DNA of 8,710 nucleotides, from the NCBI GenBank assembly GCA_025350445.1, contig JANXXV010000017.1, positions 1 through 8,710 of the forward strand. The letters run 5' to 3'. Shown here one piece after another: positions 7,826-8,710 of the stretch. The notes beneath the pieces were generated by a model. That model searched no databases, had not been told where the DNA came from, and saw only the letters and a list, made by a program, of their open reading frames with translations. Made by a program: the position numbers and the translations under genes. The first letter of the stretch is position 1, and each line of letters begins with the position of its first letter. The DNA is from Bryobacteraceae bacterium (lineage in GTDB: Bacteria; Acidobacteriota; Terriglobia; Bryobacterales; Bryobacteraceae).

Positions 7826-7984
7826 ATTTTAGCTAAACAGTATTCGGAAGCCGTCTCCAAATCGGTCGGGATGCCGACAGCAGCCGGTATCGTCATTACT
7901 TCCGAAGAGAGAGCTCGCTTCGAAGTGGCCGACTTCGGACTGAATGATCTGGAAATAGCTCCCAAGGAACTTATCCCTCGATGA
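7826..7984 (+). pseudogene. D-lyxose ketol-isomerase, N-terminal fragment ending at TGA
   Basis: In the frame that continues from the E1 beta stop, bases 7826-7954 encode a sequence matching, from memory, the start of the YdaE-like D-lyxose isomerase family: KQYSEAV, then AGIVITSEERARFEVADFG and LNDLE. The match stops at codon 7952 and the frame reaches TGA at 7982. No normal start is present for the full homologous region. It would need ATT 7826 (CGGG 8 nt upstream) or else ATG 7871, which begins only four residues before AGIV and has no good ribosome site. The same frame resumes the protein at about 8054. A damaged start together with a stop favours a pseudogene, but recoding or sequence error cannot be excluded. 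Confidence 0.6.
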
Positions 7985-8053
7985 GTTCGAGGCGTAATCC
8001 AAGCGCCGTCGTACCGCCCCGTTCCTTACCTGCCATGAGCTTCCCAAAGCTTC
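7955..8053 (+). other. In-frame insertion of about 99 nt within the isomerase gene
   Basis: The protein reads LNDLE up to 7954 and resumes as PAGLEVLTYVNT at 8054. Family members, as I recall them, have about six residues between the DFGL-like and GLEV-like blocks, so about 33 codons are extra. Both sides are in the same frame, and the insert contains TGA at 7982 and TGA at 8036. It has an inner hairpin CCTCGA/TCGAGG (7976-7981 with 7987-7992, loop TGAGT) enclosed by AAGGAAC/GTTCCTT (7964-7970 with 8021-8027). AGCTCCCAA (7957-7965) and AGCTTCCCAA (8038-8047) form an imperfect direct repeat 81 nt apart; removing one unit would delete both stops and keep frame. Exact borders are uncertain by a few codons. 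Confidence 0.5.
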
Positions 8054-8080
8054 CCCGCCGGACTCGAAGTTCTCACGTAC

Positions 8081-8470
8081 GTGAATACCGCTAGATGCTG
8101 CGCCAAGGGGATTGTGATGTTCCCGCGGCAAACCTGCCCGGAGCACTCGCATGCCGCGGTCGATGGCATTGCCGGTAAGGAGGAGACATTCCGTTGCCGT
8201 TGGGGCGCCGTGTATCTATACGTCCCCGGCACTCCGGCGCCGAGCCCGGCCTGCCGGCCTCCGCATGGTGCCGAGCCCCACTACACCGTTCGTCATGAGA
8301 TCCGCCTGAAGCCGGGCGATCGGTACACGCTAAGTCCCAATACGCCGCACTGGTTTCAGGCCGGGCCCGAAGCCGCGATCGTTTCCGGGTTCTCCACTCG
8401 CAGTACCGATGAGGCCGATCGCTTCAGCGATCCTCGAATTGCCCGCATCGCCCTAATTGGAGGGCGCTGA
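8081..8470 (+). CDS. Cupin-type D-lyxose ketol-isomerase, C-terminal part
   Basis: This stretch encodes 129 residues making up the cupin core of a YdaE-like D-lyxose isomerase, which interconverts D-lyxose and D-xylulose (and often D-mannose and D-fructose) using a divalent metal. The metal ligands expected for the family are present: CPEHSH (His22, His24), the GKEETFRCRWG block with Glu35, and PNTPHWFQAG with His90. The end, SDPRIAR, is also typical. An intact family member is about 165-170 residues, so about 40 N-terminal residues are missing; they are found upstream in the same frame across the insertion. The frame is open from 8039. GTG 8081 has no good ribosome site, but AAGGGG (8105-8110) lies 6 nt before ATG 8117, so a shorter core could be translated independently. 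Whether this fragment is expressed or folds is unknown. Confidence 0.7.
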   Translation: MNTARCCAKGIVMFPRQTCPEHSHAAVDGIAGKEETFRCRWGAVYLYVPGTPAPSPACRPPHGAEPHYTVRHEIRLKPGDRYTLSPNTPHWFQAGPEAAIVSGFSTRSTDEADRFSDPRIARIALIGGR

Positions 8471-8484
8471 TCCCGCCCGCTGTT

Positions 8485-8710
8485 ATGACATCTTTCGCGG
8501 CTGGCCGCGTTAGTCTTGCCACTGGATACAGTAATGGTATCGGCGCGGCCACGGCATTGGCCTTAGCCAGTCGTGGTTCTATGGTTGGGTGTCACTGCAA
8601 CAGCGCGAAGCGGCCGCAGCGGATAAAGTGGACCGCATTCGGAATGGCAGAGGGCGAGCGGCCGCATTCCAAGCCGATCTTTCCTGCGCTTCCAGTGCCG
8701 GAACGATTGT
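8485..8710 (+). pseudogene. Short-chain dehydrogenase/reductase, frameshifted and cut by the window end
   Basis: From ATG 8485 the translation begins MTSFAAGRVSLATG and continues into YSNGIGAATALALASRG. This is the NAD(P)-binding start of an SDR with the TGxxxGIG motif (residues 13-20). After CNSAK (ending at 8610) the homologous sequence jumps to another frame, in which 8613 onward reads AAADKVDRIRNGRGRAAAF and then QADL, the usual second strand and D-loop region of SDRs, open to the window edge. One base is missing (or two are extra) near 8608-8613. It could be a true mutation or a sequencing error. It starts 14 nt after the isomerase stop, so the two genes probably belonged to one operon. 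The substrate cannot be told from this N-terminal part. Confidence 0.7.

Noticed and set aside
7976..7992. Hairpin CCTCGA/TCGAGG as an intrinsic terminator after the E1 operon
   Set aside because: No T-run follows, and it lies inside the interrupted isomerase gene rather than after the E1 beta stop.
7982..8038. The two TGA codons as selenocysteine sites
   Set aside because: Both fall in the extra segment that has no counterpart in the family, not at a catalytic position, and no SECIS-like context is evident.

Overview
The window looks like a piece of chromosome from a GC-rich environmental bacterium. The pair PSD1-type cytochrome protein plus DUF1501 protein is very common in Planctomycetota, Verrucomicrobiota and Solibacter-like Acidobacteriota. 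A Solibacter-like acidobacterium is my best guess, but this is inferred from gene content only. Every recognisable gene is on the plus strand.

Layout. Bases 1-575 hold no gene I can recognise; they contain five compact GC-rich hairpins between 89 and 353 and, at the 3' end, a promoter-like sequence. Bases 606-5288 form a two-gene unit: a secreted PSD1/DUF1549-LamG-DUF1553 protein with two CxxCH motifs, followed after 9 nt by a Tat-exported DUF1501 protein. A 109-nt gap carries a perfect TTGACA box and two short palindromes. Bases 5398-7804 encode the two E1 subunits of a 2-oxo acid dehydrogenase (14-nt overlap). The alpha subunit is unusual: it has an N-terminal lipoyl domain, normally found on E2. 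No E2 or E3 gene is in the window.

Bases 7826-8710 look damaged. First comes a cupin-type D-lyxose ketol-isomerase whose reading frame is interrupted by an in-frame insertion of about 99 nt containing two TGA stops. It is followed, 14 nt after its stop, by a short-chain dehydrogenase with a one-base frameshift that runs off the window. The isomerase keeps all its metal-binding residues and the same reading frame on both sides of the insertion. It could therefore be a recent pseudogene, a sequence error, or (less likely) a gene expressed by recoding, bypassing or internal re-initiation.

How the parts fit. PSD1 and DUF1501 proteins are thought to work together outside the cytoplasm, but their substrate is not established. 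The E1 pair would decarboxylate a 2-oxo acid (pyruvate or an acetoin-like substrate) and pass the acyl group to a lipoyl arm, possibly first to its own. The isomerase and SDR suggest a carbohydrate-breakdown context next to the dehydrogenase.
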